Source: Halobacillus litoralis
GTDB lineage: Bacteria > Bacillota > Bacilli > Bacillales > Halobacillaceae
DNA length: 64,000 nt
Direction of reading: 5' to 3'
NCBI RefSeq assembly: GCF_009856355.1
Contig: NZ_WMEW01000001.1
Span: 682,001 to 746,000 of the forward strand
Shown here in pieces: positions 29,633 through 37,491 of the stretch; positions within the stretch are counted from its first letter, which is position 1; each line of letters begins with the position of its first letter. The notes under the pieces were generated by a model, which saw nothing but the letters and a program-made list of their open reading frames with translations, searched no databases and was not told where the DNA came from. The translations under genes and the position numbers were made by a program.

Positions 29633-31542
29633 GATTCTCCTCCTTGGATTACTGATGTTCTTTTCAGGAAGCTCACACCGAGCGGGGGAACCGTCATGGT
29701 GATATGCTGGTTCTGACCCTGCCATGGAGAGGATACGGTATCCAGCGGCAGACCGTTTCTCTGCCCGGAACCACCAAAGTGCTCCGCATCACTCGAGAAT
29801 ATTTCCTCATATGAGCCTTGTTCCGGCACTCCGACTTTATAATCGTGGTAAACCTCTGGAGTGAAGTTGCATACAATCACTAGTTGATCGTTTGATGTCC
29901 TGCTGTTCCGTACAAAAGAAATAATGCTCTGCTCATAGTTATTCGGATCGATCCATGTGAAACCCTCTGCCTTGTGATCAAGCTCCCATAACGCAGGCAT
30001 ATCCTGATACAGCTGATGAAGCTGTTTCGTGTACTCCAAAATGGAGGCGTGGGAGTCGTAGTCCAGCAGTTCCCAGTCCAGGTCCTCTAAATCCTTCCAC
30101 TCATCGAATTGTCCGAATTCACCCCCCATAAATAGAAGCTTCTTACCGGGATGGGCGTACATATAAGCCAGAAATGCACGCAGGTTGGCGAATTTCTGCC
30201 AATAGTCGCCCGGCATTTTATTTAGCAACGATTTCTTTCCATGGACGACTTCGTCATGAGAAATCGGTAATACAAAGTTCTCGGAAAAGGCGTAATGAAG
30301 AGAAAATGTGATTAAATTATGATGGTACTTACGGTGGATCGGGTCCATTTCCATATACTTGAGCATGTCGTTCATCCAGCCCATGTTCCACTTGTAATTA
30401 AACCCGAGGCCCCCGATATGTGTCGGTGCACTGACGAGCGGCCAGGACGTTGATTCCTCCGCCATCATGAGCGTATCCGGTACCTCTTCAAAAACGGCTT
30501 TATTCATTTTCCTTATAAAATCGATCGCCTCAATGTTTTCCCGACCGCCATATTCATTCAGCTCCCACTCGCCATCTTCCTTGCCGAAGTCGAGGTAAAG
30601 CATACTGGCTACAGCGTCAACGCGCAGACCGTCCAGGTGGTATTCTTTCAACCAGTACACCGCATTTGAGATGAGAAAGCTCTGTACTTCACTTCTTCCA
30701 AAGTCAAACGTAAGCGTTCCCCACTGCGTTTTCTCGGCTTTGCTCGGGTTGGCATATTCGTAAAGCGCCTCCCCATCAAACCTGCGCAGACCGTGCTCAT
30801 CCTTACAGAAGTGGCCGGGAACCCAGTCCAATATGACACCGATTCCAGTTTTGTGACATTGATCGACAAAGTATTTGAAATCATCCGGGGTGCCGTAACG
30901 GGAAGTGACGGAAAAGTATCCAGTCGCCTGATATCCCCAGGAGCGGTCAAATGGGTGCTCGGTCATCGGAAGAAGTTCGATATGGGTATAGCCGAGCTCT
31001 TTCACATAAGGAATCACCATATCTGCATATTCCCGGAAGTTGTAAAATACCTCGGGCTCTATGTACTTCCAGGATCCTAAATGAAGTTCATAGATCGACA
31101 TTGGTGATTCATAGGGGTTACGTCCTTTCCGCTGGTTCATCCAGTCATGGTCGCCCCATGAATAATCATCCAGCGGGTAGACAACCGAAGCGGTATTCGG
31201 ACGAAGTTCACTTGAAAAAGCATAAGGGTCAGCCTTCAAGCGCAGGTGTCCGTGAGGAGTTAAAATCTCGTATTTATAAAGCGCCCCTTTTTCCAAGCCC
31301 GGAAGAAAGGCGATCCATATGCCGTTGTCATTGATTTTTTCCATTGGGTTTTCCCGTCCGTCCCAGTCATTGAATGGACCGACGACACTCACCTGAACGG
31401 CGTGCGGAGCCCAGACAGCAAAACGGATGCCCTGCTCCCCGTTTCTCGTATCCGGATGGGCCCCCAGCAGTTTGTGGCTGTACCTGAGATTTCCCTCATG
31501 GAATAAATAAATATCATGTTCTAAAGATGTATCCTGGACCAC
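29629..31542 (-). CDS. glgB: 1,4-alpha-glucan branching enzyme
   Basis: 637 residues. N-terminal CBM48 ([21 protein letters not shown]), then GH13 barrel: [44 protein letters not shown] (nucleophile Asp), [11 protein letters not shown] (acid/base Glu), and [17 protein letters not shown] (third Asp). C-terminal all-beta domain. It introduces alpha-1,6 branches in glycogen. First gene of the glgB-C-D-A-P operon; a SigA-like promoter (31631-31659) and a cre-like palindrome (31758-31771) lie upstream. Confidence 0.97.
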   Translation of the reverse strand: MVQDTSLEHDIYLFHEGNLRYSHKLLGAHPDTRNGEQGIRFAVWAPHAVQVSVVGPFNDWDGRENPMEKINDNGIWIAFLPGLEKGALYKYEILTPHGHLRLKADPYAFSSELRPNTASVVYPLDDYSWGDHDWMNQRKGRNPYESPMSIYELHLGSWKYIEPEVFYNFREYADMVIPYVKELGYTHIELLPMTEHPFDRSWGYQATGYFSVTSRYGTPDDFKYFVDQCHKTGIGVILDWVPGHFCKDEHGLRRFDGEALYEYANPSKAEKTQWGTLTFDFGRSEVQSFLISNAVYWLKEYHLDGLRVDAVASMLYLDFGKEDGEWELNEYGGRENIEAIDFIRKMNKAVFEEVPDTLMMAEESTSWPLVSAPTHIGGLGFNYKWNMGWMNDMLKYMEMDPIHRKYHHNLITFSLHYAFSENFVLPISHDEVVHGKKSLLNKMPGDYWQKFANLRAFLAYMYAHPGKKLLFMGGEFGQFDEWKDLEDLDWELLDYDSHASILEYTKQLHQLYQDMPALWELDHKAEGFTWIDPNNYEQSIISFVRNSRTSNDQLVIVCNFTPEVYHDYKVGVPEQGSYEEIFSSDAEHFGGSGQRNGLPLDTVSSPWQGQNQHITMTVPPLGVSFLKRTSVIQGGES

Positions 31543-31630
31543 ACAATCACTCCTCGTCTAAATATCAAACTTTCTGCCCAGACCTTCTGCAGATCAACAA
31601 ATTCGGAAACGTTTGTTATCTCCTATATTC

Positions 31631-31659
31631 ATCATAAAATCACTAGTATAGATTTACAA
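31631..31659 (-). promoter_or_regulatory. Candidate SigA promoter of the glg operon
   Basis: Minus strand TTGTAA (31659-31654), exactly 17-base spacer, TATGAT (31636-31631). It would give a leader of about 80 bases ahead of glgB. The remainder of the 31543-31947 gap holds the cre-like palindrome and the SigB promoter for the plus-strand operon; no gene seen. Confidence 0.6.
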
Positions 31660-31757
31660 TTACAATTCATTAAAATATTCTGAAAAGTTTTGTCGGAATT
31701 TGTCGAAGAGCCGTAGTTTCATTACTTTTGCAAAATTAATATTAAAAATCCTCATTT

Positions 31758-31771
31758 AGTAAACGCTTACA
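31758..31771. promoter_or_regulatory. cre-like palindrome between glgB and the DUF948 operon
   Basis: AGTAAACGCTTACA matches TGWAANCGNTNWCA at 13 of 14 positions on either strand and is near-perfectly palindromic. It is about 100 bases upstream of the glgB -35 box, a position more typical of CcpA activation than roadblock repression; control of the plus-strand operon 190 bases away is less likely. Confidence 0.5.
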
Positions 31772-31884
31772 TATTCTGCTGTATTCCCCGCCTCGTAAAT
31801 AGAAAAACCAAAGATTCTCTGAGTCTATAGCCCCCCGCCTTTCTCTTCTATGAAAGAATGGCAGATATTTTCTTTTTCAGAAGC

Positions 31885-31910
31885 GTTTCAGAAAAAAAGA
31901 ATAGTGGTAT
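31885..31910 (+). promoter_or_regulatory. SigB-like promoter of the DUF948/YtxH operon
   Basis: GTTTCA (31885-31890), 14-base spacer, TGGTAT (31905-31910), one mismatch per box from the SigB consensus. The first gene starts 38 bases downstream. The related B. subtilis ytxGHJ operon is a known SigB target, which supports the call. Confidence 0.6.
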
Positions 31911-31947
31911 AGCTTTTACAAACCGAATTTAAGAGAGGTGGAACGAG

Positions 31948-32364
31948 ATGTCATTAGCAGGACTTGGACTACTCATCATTGCAGTTGCATTTGCCTTCAT
32001 CAGTATCTTTGTCGTAAAAACATTGAAGACAGCGTCCAATACGATGTCCAGTGTTTCCAATACCCTGGAGAAAGTAGAGGGACAGATTCAAGGCATCACA
32101 TCGGAATCAGAAAGCCTGTTGAAGAAAACCAATGCCATGGCGGCTGACCTTGAAGAAAAAAACCAGAGCATCAACGGACTGATGGATGCCGTCAATAATG
32201 TCGGCTCCACAGTAGGAAATGTGAACAGCTCCCTTCAGGGGGTTTCAGAAAGTGTGGCCCACGCTTCCCACGAGCGCAATGAGAATGTGATAAAAGCGAT
32301 GCAGTGGGGCGATGCAGCCATTGATTTATATGTAAAATGGAAACGAAAGAAAGTAAAGGAGTGA
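31948..32364 (+). CDS. DUF948 domain protein (YtxG-like)
   Basis: 138 residues: one N-terminal transmembrane helix (about 4-25) and then a long heptad-rich coiled-coil (NTLEKVEGQIQGITSESESL) as in B. subtilis YtxG. Probably a membrane-anchored extended protein exposed on one face of the membrane; function unknown. Good agaggtgg ribosome site. First gene of a four-gene stress-type operon and partly duplicated by the next gene. Confidence 0.88.
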   Translation: MSLAGLGLLIIAVAFAFISIFVVKTLKTASNTMSSVSNTLEKVEGQIQGITSESESLLKKTNAMAADLEEKNQSINGLMDAVNNVGSTVGNVNSSLQGVSESVAHASHERNENVIKAMQWGDAAIDLYVKWKRKKVKE

Positions 32365-32371
32365 GGTTGGC

Positions 32372-32824
32372 ATGGATTTTCTAGGAATCGGCGTACTTAT
32401 CATCGGAATCGCGTTTGCTGTAGTCTCTATTTTTCTTATTAAAGCTCTAAATAACCTGGCCGGTGTTTTAAGCGGTGTCCGCGAAACAGTGGATCAGCTG
32501 CCGGAACAACTGGACTCCGTCATGAAGGAAACCACCGGGGTTCTGCATAACAGTAATGATACGCTGGCCGATGTGAATGAAAAGATCAAAGCATTGAGCC
32601 CGTTATTCTATATCGTTGGAGATATTGGTGAATCCTCCAGGAAACTCACCTCCTCTCTTGTAGATATGACCTCCTCCCTGAAGAATACCACCCATGAAGG
32701 AGAGCAGAAAATCAATGAAGAAGGCTGGCGGGGTATCTATGGGGCGCTAGCCATGACCTATTACCTGTCCCAGAAAAGAAAAGCGCTTAAATCAGCAGCC
32801 CAGCTGGATCGTACGACGTCATGA
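32372..32824 (+). CDS. Second DUF948 domain protein
   Basis: 150 residues with the same layout as its neighbour: N-terminal helix (MDFLGIGVLIIGIAFAVVSI) and a predicted coiled-coil with NLAGVLSGVRETVDQLPEQL. The start patterns FLGIGVLIIGIAFA and SLAGLGLLIIAVAFA align well, so it is a tandem duplicate that has diverged. The C-terminal part ends in a basic tail (SQKRKALKSAAQLD). Begins 7 bases after the first gene, with a ribosome site that overlaps its stop. Confidence 0.87.
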   Translation: MDFLGIGVLIIGIAFAVVSIFLIKALNNLAGVLSGVRETVDQLPEQLDSVMKETTGVLHNSNDTLADVNEKIKALSPLFYIVGDIGESSRKLTSSLVDMTSSLKNTTHEGEQKINEEGWRGIYGALAMTYYLSQKRKALKSAAQLDRTTS

Positions 32825-33036
32825 AGGCTCTTGAATGGCTATCAGGATTGACGGCAGGAGCTCTGACAGGTATTTGGATCAACTCCCTCACGCGTGATCC
32901 CTCCATTGCAAAAATGAAGATGGAGCGTAAAAAGGGCGAGTTTTACCAGACAGGAAAAATTCAGTACGAAGACATTCAGACCGCCAGGGAAACGATGAGG
33001 AATGAAGCTCAAAAAAATACAATGGTAGAAAGGTGA
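32821..33036 (+). CDS. Small protein of the YtxH operon, N-terminal helix
   Basis: 71 residues with a short hydrophobic N-terminal segment (LEWLSGLTAGALTGIWI) then a charged helical region (MKMERKKGEFYQTGKIQYED). Overlaps the preceding stop by 4 bases and is followed 7 bases later by the YtxH gene, so it is clearly part of the operon. The start resembles the glycine-rich helix of YtxH-type proteins, but I do not recognise a family. Confidence 0.75.
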   Translation: MKALEWLSGLTAGALTGIWINSLTRDPSIAKMKMERKKGEFYQTGKIQYEDIQTARETMRNEAQKNTMVER

Positions 33037-33043
33037 TTCAATT

Positions 33044-33556
33044 ATGACAACTCAACAGACGACTAAAAAAAGCGGGAGCAAAAAGCTTCCCATCGCAATC
33101 GTAACCGGAGCTCTTATCGGAGGAGCAATCGTACTTGCCAAAGATCCTGAACAACGCCGCCGCTTGAAAGAAGGCTCCCGCTCTAAGAAGGATTCTGTAG
33201 CGGAATACGCTTCCGAAGTGAAAGAAAATCCATCTGAGAAAAAAGACGATCTTGTTACACGCGTCCGTAACATCGTCAATATTGCATCTGAAGCGGCTGC
33301 CACGGTGCAGGAGGTCTTTAATAACCAGGGGAAAGAAATCACAGATAAAGTGAAGGATATTAAAGAAGAGTCTGAAGAAATTGTTTCCACAGCTAAGGAT
33401 GCCGGCGAAGAACTTCAGGAAGTTGGAGACAAAGCCAAGGAAGCGAAAGATGAGCTTTCCAGCGATGAAGAAGATCAGACCAATCAAACGGCAGGCAAGA
33501 CCTTTACTCCATCCAATACTCAGGACAACGTTACAGAAATGAATACACGCTCTTAA
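33044..33556 (+). CDS. YtxH-like general stress protein
   Basis: 170 residues. The N-terminal helix with glycine pattern (LPIAIVTGALIGGAIVLAKD) followed by a long, strongly charged, Lys/Glu-rich helical region is the YtxH pattern; the C terminus is acidic and low-complexity (SSDEEDQTNQTAG). In B. subtilis, ytxH is SigB/SigH controlled with ytxG. Function unknown; amphipathic helices resemble LEA-like stress proteins. Last gene of the operon, followed by a terminator. Confidence 0.85.
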   Translation: MTTQQTTKKSGSKKLPIAIVTGALIGGAIVLAKDPEQRRRLKEGSRSKKDSVAEYASEVKENPSEKKDDLVTRVRNIVNIASEAAATVQEVFNNQGKEITDKVKDIKEESEEIVSTAKDAGEELQEVGDKAKEAKDELSSDEEDQTNQTAGKTFTPSNTQDNVTEMNTRS

Positions 33557-33559
33557 TCA

Positions 33560-33596
33560 AAAAAGTCCCCGAGGCCGCTGAGCTCCGGGGACTTTT
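33560..33596 (+). terminator. Intrinsic terminator of the DUF948/YtxH operon
   Basis: Arms 33562-33571 and 33586-33595 form a 10-bp perfect stem ending in a short T-run. Confidence 0.85.
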
Positions 33597-33666
33597 CTAT
33601 GTGCATGGAGTACTTCTATTTGGCCTGCTCTGATCATTTCCCCATTTCCTCCCACCAGGCGGCAGT

Positions 33667-34095
33667 CTACCCCTCAAGGTGGTTCTTCATTTTTGTCAGC
33701 ATCTCCTGCATCTGGATGACCTCTTCTGGTGTAAGCGCACGGGTCACCTCATTTTCCAGATCATAACGGATATGCTGAAGCTGCTCCTTCCGTTCTTTTC
33801 CATAAGAAGTCAGGTAGATCAATTTCGTTCGGGCATCCTTTTCAATCGAAGCTTTATAGACAAGGTCTTTCTGAATTAGAATATCGATCAATTTAGACAG
33901 CGAGGAGGCTTTGATTCCCAGCTCTTTTTGAAGATACGACTGCGTCACCCCGTCCTTCTCATAAAGAACGAACATCACATTCACATGGGAAACGCTCAGA
34001 TCTTCCTTCTGCAGTCTTTCGTTCTGCAATTGTTTGATGGAGTGGGATATTTTCTGGATTTGATAACCAATATCCTCATTATGAGATTCATTCAT
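33667..34095 (-). CDS. MarR family transcriptional regulator
   Basis: 142 residues from ATG 34095 (aaagggtga five to six bases upstream; a longer frame to 34140 lacks a site). Winged-helix pattern: SHVNVMFVLYEKDGVTQSYLQKELGIKASSLSKLIDILIQKDLVYKA spans helices 3-4 (described for about residues 36-82), then DARTKLIYLTSYGKERK wing. MarR proteins usually bind as dimers to palindromes and are released by small ligands. Divergent from the MFS exporter at 34217; the intergenic palindrome 34151-34176 is the likely shared operator. Confidence 0.92.
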   Translation of the reverse strand: MNESHNEDIGYQIQKISHSIKQLQNERLQKEDLSVSHVNVMFVLYEKDGVTQSYLQKELGIKASSLSKLIDILIQKDLVYKASIEKDARTKLIYLTSYGKERKEQLQHIRYDLENEVTRALTPEEVIQMQEMLTKMKNHLEG

Positions 34096-34150
34096 CACGT
34101 TCACCCTTTCTGATCCCATTTTAGCATAGAATGTTTTCATTGAACGACCA

Positions 34151-34176
34151 TTTAATTAGTTTCCTAACTAAAATTA
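34151..34176. promoter_or_regulatory. Candidate MarR operator
   Basis: Core TTAGTT-TCCT-AACTAA (34156-34171), a perfect 6-bp inverted repeat with 4-base centre, extended by A/T matches on both sides. It lies 55 bases upstream of marR and 46 bases upstream of the MFS start, as expected for an operator controlling both divergent genes. Confidence 0.7.
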
Positions 34177-34216
34177 TGTTACGATGATATCCGAATCATT
34201 CAAGGAGGTATGTAAA

Positions 34217-35368
34217 ATGAACACATTATCCAAGACAGGGGTATTCGCTTTAATGATGGCGGCGAGCCTGACCGTTATGGTCGGCAGTGCCATCACCCCT
34301 GCCCTGCTCGATATATCCCGGCATTACAACATGGAGAACTCCGCTGCCTGGCTGACGACACTGCCCTCGCTCGGGGTTGTCCTGTTCGCTCCACTTGCCG
34401 GTAAATTCATCGATAGGGCCGGTCCTTACAAGGCTTTATGTACAGGACTGATTTTATATGGAGCATTCGGTATCACAGCCATTTGGCTGGACGGACTCGT
34501 GATGGTCCTGGGTGACCGGATTCTCCTCGGGGGAGCAACGGCTGTTGTGATGTCTTCGGCCACGGGACTGCTTGCAGAATTTTTCGAGGGGGAGCAGCGC
34601 CTGAAGATGATGGCCCTTCAGGGCATGTCCATTGAAGCGGGAGGTATCATCTTCCTGAGTATCGGAGGCATTCTCGGAAGTTTCGGCTGGCAGTTCCCAT
34701 TCCTGTTGTATCTTCTCGGCTGGATCGCTCTCGTTTTTCTTATTTCCTTTGTCCCCTTCCCAAAAAAGGAGACCATGCCAGAGGAAGAAACAGACGGTGC
34801 TGCCTCTTCCGAGAAGATCTGGCCCGTCCTGTTATCCGCGATGCTCGCCATGACGATCTTTTTTGTCACGATGGTCTCTGTACCGTTTTACCTGGCCGAG
34901 CACTTTAACATGACTTCCACAGGAACCGGATATTTCTTAGCGATGATCTCTCTTGTCGCCGTCATCTCCGCCAGTCAGATGCCTAAGGTGGTCAATAAAA
35001 TCAGTGACTATTCCACGCTGATGGCCGGATTCTTTTTATTCGGCAGTGGGTATCTCATACTGGGGCTCAACCAGACGTCCCTCCTGCTCGCTGTCGGTGC
35101 GGGGATCCTGATTGGTTTCGGGTTTGGGTTTACGATTCCTCTCGCCAACCATATGACGGTGGAGAAAAGCAGCGTGTCCAATCGCGGACAGAACCTCGCG
35201 TACTTTTCTTCCGCTGTTTTCCTTGGCCAGTTCTTATCCTCTTTTGTAGACAGTATTTCCAACGACCTGTCCATCGTCTATCTTCTGACGGCTGCAGCAG
35301 GGATGTTGATCAGCGCTGTTTATTTTATAACTTTGAAAAAAGTGCGCACCGCTGTGCAGGAAAACTGA
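34217..35368 (+). CDS. MFS transporter (probable efflux pump)
   Basis: 383 residues from ATG 34217, preceded by caaggaggta. Twelve hydrophobic segments; motif A-like region LAGKFIDRAGPYKALCTGLIL (written in two parts: GKFIDRAGPYKA between helices 2 and 3) and many glycine-rich helices. The N terminus (VMVGSAITPALLDISRHY) resembles DHA1-type drug exporters. Its expression is probably repressed by the divergent MarR protein, a common arrangement for multidrug or toxic-compound efflux. Substrate unknown. Followed by a bidirectional terminator. Confidence 0.88.
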   Translation: MNTLSKTGVFALMMAASLTVMVGSAITPALLDISRHYNMENSAAWLTTLPSLGVVLFAPLAGKFIDRAGPYKALCTGLILYGAFGITAIWLDGLVMVLGDRILLGGATAVVMSSATGLLAEFFEGEQRLKMMALQGMSIEAGGIIFLSIGGILGSFGWQFPFLLYLLGWIALVFLISFVPFPKKETMPEEETDGAASSEKIWPVLLSAMLAMTIFFVTMVSVPFYLAEHFNMTSTGTGYFLAMISLVAVISASQMPKVVNKISDYSTLMAGFFLFGSGYLILGLNQTSLLLAVGAGILIGFGFGFTIPLANHMTVEKSSVSNRGQNLAYFSSAVFLGQFLSSFVDSISNDLSIVYLLTAAAGMLISAVYFITLKKVRTAVQEN

Positions 35369-35443
35369 TCGTGGATCTATGGAAATCCTGAGGAAAGCGC
35401 GGCGGTAACACCTGTACTAAAACCCAGGAACTTTTTCTACTTT

Positions 35444-35475
35444 AAGAGGCCTGTCCATGGATGGACAGGCCTCTT
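35444..35475. terminator. Bidirectional intrinsic terminator
   Basis: Perfect long inverted repeat (arms about 35444-35458 and 35461-35475) between the MFS gene and the convergent 55-residue gene, AT-rich on both sides. Confidence 0.88.
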
Positions 35476-35477
35476 AT

Positions 35478-35645
35478 TTATGCGTCGCCCTTATAGCCAA
35501 GGCGGGCACGGTCGATATATTCATCCGGTTCAGCGCCGAATTCTGTACTGTGATTCTTAAATTGAGCCAGGCGGCCGTTACGGTGCTCACCGTGACTCCT
35601 GCGTTCCTTGAACTGCCGGTCGTGCTTTTTGTCCTTTTTGCTCAT
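35478..35645 (-). CDS. 55-residue highly charged small protein
   Basis: Reverse-strand frame starting MSKKDKKHDRQFKERRSHGE and ending RARLGYKGDA, with gaggtgattggg before the ATG and a terminator right after the stop. N-terminal half is very basic (Lys, Arg, His), C-terminal half acidic/neutral. No transmembrane helix. No family recognised; small basic proteins of this type in Bacillaceae include stress- or spore-associated proteins, but nothing here decides that. Confidence 0.72.
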   Translation of the reverse strand: MSKKDKKHDRQFKERRSHGEHRNGRLAQFKNHSTEFGAEPDEYIDRARLGYKGDA

Positions 35646-35705
35646 CCCAATCACCTCATACAGGCTTAAGTGTTACGCCCTTAGTTTGGGAAAAGGATGG
35701 ACAGC

Positions 35706-37124
35706 TTATGCATGGTGAAGAACGGTGGAATTCCCCCATTTCTCCAAATGCTTTCGGAATAACGCCATGACTACAAGGTGGGCTTTCGCCTGTGTATACT
35801 TATAGAAAAACCAGGGCAGGGAAGGCATATAGTCGTGAATCGCTACGATGGCTTCCTGCCGGCCCGGGATTTTCCTGAATTCCAGGCGTCCGCGCACATT
35901 TTTCCCGCTGTCAGCAAGCATACCTCCGGAAATGTAATACAGCGCCCGGTCCTCGGTACTCCGCTCTTTCGCATACTCGAAGGACAAAAGCGGAGACTGA
36001 TTAAAGATGATCCCGATCTTACAGCAGTTGTCTTCATCCACTTCGGTTTTCACCCATGGGTTGAGTGTGTTTTCCAGCCATTTCACATAGTAACGTCCGA
36101 CCCAGTCGGCGTCATACCCCTCTGGAATCGGAATACGCTGCACAGACCGGACATCCTGCTGCATCGGCTGAAACATCGGAAGAGCACTCTTACCTTTTTT
36201 ATTCTCTTCTTCCTTTTCGAGCGCCTCTCCAGCTGCCTCCTCAAAAGAGATGCGTCCGTCACTTAACCCTGCGACTTTATTCTTTTGTCGGGTAACCATA
36301 GGGTGGGTCAGGCTTTCTATCAGAGGATAGACCATTTCTTTGGATGAACCCGTCACAAGACGCACCCACAGTTTGGAAAGTTCAACGGTCAGAAAAGGAA
36401 CGTTCACGGTGAGCGGCTTTCTACCCATGACAGCAGCCGTTCGTTTCATCATCATCTCATAGGTCATGACATCCGGACCGCCTACATCGACGGGCCGCCC
36501 CTTCACCTCTTCATTATCAATGCTGCTGTCGAGGGCATGAAGCACATCCGGAAGAGCAATAGGCTGGGTTTTCGTCCGTGTCCACTTCGGAAGAATCATA
36601 AATGGCAGGCGCTTCACGAGTTTCTTCAGGATCGGGAAAGAAGAGCCCTTCGGCCCTACAATCAAACCGGCACGGATCGTAGTCACCGGTACGCCGTAGG
36701 CTCCGAGGATTTCCTCCACTTCCAGACGGCTCTTCAAGTGCCTGGACAGATTCTTTTCCTGCTCTGGAATGATGCCGCTCAAATAGATGATCTGGCGGAC
36801 CCCCTGTTTCTTTGCAGCCTGGGCAAAATTATCAGCTAAAATAACGTCCATATCCTCAAATTTCCCCTGGGTCAGCTTAGCAGAAGGCAGCATGGAATGA
36901 ACGAGGTAAACTGCAATGTCAGCCCCTTTGAGGCCTTTTTCAGCATCCACCATCGAGTAAAGGTCACAGGAACGCCACGTCACCTGCTCCTCATCTTCCT
37001 TTTGATCACCGCTCCTGGATAGAGCGATGATGTCGGCATGCTTTCTCAACTTTCCCATCAGGTTCTGTCCTATATATCCACTCGCTCCGGCAAGCGCAAT
37101 GACCGGTCTTTTTTCTGCCATCAT
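35706..37124 (-). CDS. SDR family NAD(P)-binding protein with DUF2867 domain
   Basis: 472 residues from ATG 37124 (aaagga seven bases upstream); the open frame extends further but without a ribosome site. N-terminal Rossmann fold with IALAGASGYIGQNLMGKL (atypical SDR glycine motif), YLSGIIPEQEKNLSRHLKSR and PVTTIRAGLIVG, about residues 1-290. The C-terminal part (WVGRYYVKWLENTLNPWV, then DYMPSLPWFFYKYTQAKAHL) matches DUF2867. Such two-domain proteins are predicted nucleoside-diphosphate-sugar epimerase-like oxidoreductases; substrate unknown. Monocistronic by appearance, with a 60-base gap to the small gene downstream. Confidence 0.88.
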   Translation of the reverse strand: MMAEKRPVIALAGASGYIGQNLMGKLRKHADIIALSRSGDQKEDEEQVTWRSCDLYSMVDAEKGLKGADIAVYLVHSMLPSAKLTQGKFEDMDVILADNFAQAAKKQGVRQIIYLSGIIPEQEKNLSRHLKSRLEVEEILGAYGVPVTTIRAGLIVGPKGSSFPILKKLVKRLPFMILPKWTRTKTQPIALPDVLHALDSSIDNEEVKGRPVDVGGPDVMTYEMMMKRTAAVMGRKPLTVNVPFLTVELSKLWVRLVTGSSKEMVYPLIESLTHPMVTRQKNKVAGLSDGRISFEEAAGEALEKEEENKKGKSALPMFQPMQQDVRSVQRIPIPEGYDADWVGRYYVKWLENTLNPWVKTEVDEDNCCKIGIIFNQSPLLSFEYAKERSTEDRALYYISGGMLADSGKNVRGRLEFRKIPGRQEAIVAIHDYMPSLPWFFYKYTQAKAHLVVMALFRKHLEKWGNSTVLHHA

Positions 37125-37196
37125 CGTCACGTCCTTTCGGTTATAGTGTCCCTGTACCCGGTCTGTCCTCACTCTTAACCCTTCAAGAACGTATAT

Positions 37197-37231
37197 AAAA
37201 AAGGTGAACCGCCCACACAGGCGGTCCCCCT
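37197..37231 (-). terminator. Intrinsic terminator downstream of putR
   Basis: Minus strand GC-rich stem (ACCGCC/GGCGGT core, 37203-37231) followed by six T at 37202-37197. No gene closer than putR (stop at 37492) lies upstream on that strand, so it may end putR mRNA and the repeat element at 37358-37467 would be in its 3' untranslated region. Confidence 0.7.
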
Positions 37232-37357
37232 TCTCACGCTGTCCAGATTCGCATCCGATTTTCCCACTCTGGAAAGAGAATCGACTTTTATCTTCCCTGA
37301 ATGAATAAGCAAACCAACATTGTAGAGACACCCTTCCGCGCCCCCCCTCGTGTTACG

Positions 37358-37467
37358 TGGAGCGTTCAGCGGTGACGCCTGCGGGAACAGCGCGAGCCGA
37401 AGATCCACTGGATCCAGTTAGCTAAGGCCGTGCCCGCGGCAGGCATCCACCGATAAGCGGAGCGTGC
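37358..37467. repeat. GC-rich intergenic palindromic element (about 110 bp)
   Basis: The outer arms, GCGTTCAGCGGTGACGCCTGC-like on the left (37362-37381) and an imperfect complement on the right (37441-37462), can fold into one long hairpin; a perfect 12-bp palindrome ACTGGATCCAGT (37408-37419) sits in the centre. Composition is well above the surroundings and no open frame is credible. It resembles the dispersed intergenic repeats known in many Bacillaceae genomes, but only one copy is seen in this window. Confidence 0.5.
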
Positions 37468-37491
37468 CCATCACTCTTATGTGCAGATCGT

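Noticed and set aside
31608..31621. Second cre site upstream of glgB (GGAAACGTTTGTTA region)
   Set aside because: Only the AAACGTTT core is palindromic; at least five positions differ from the cre consensus.
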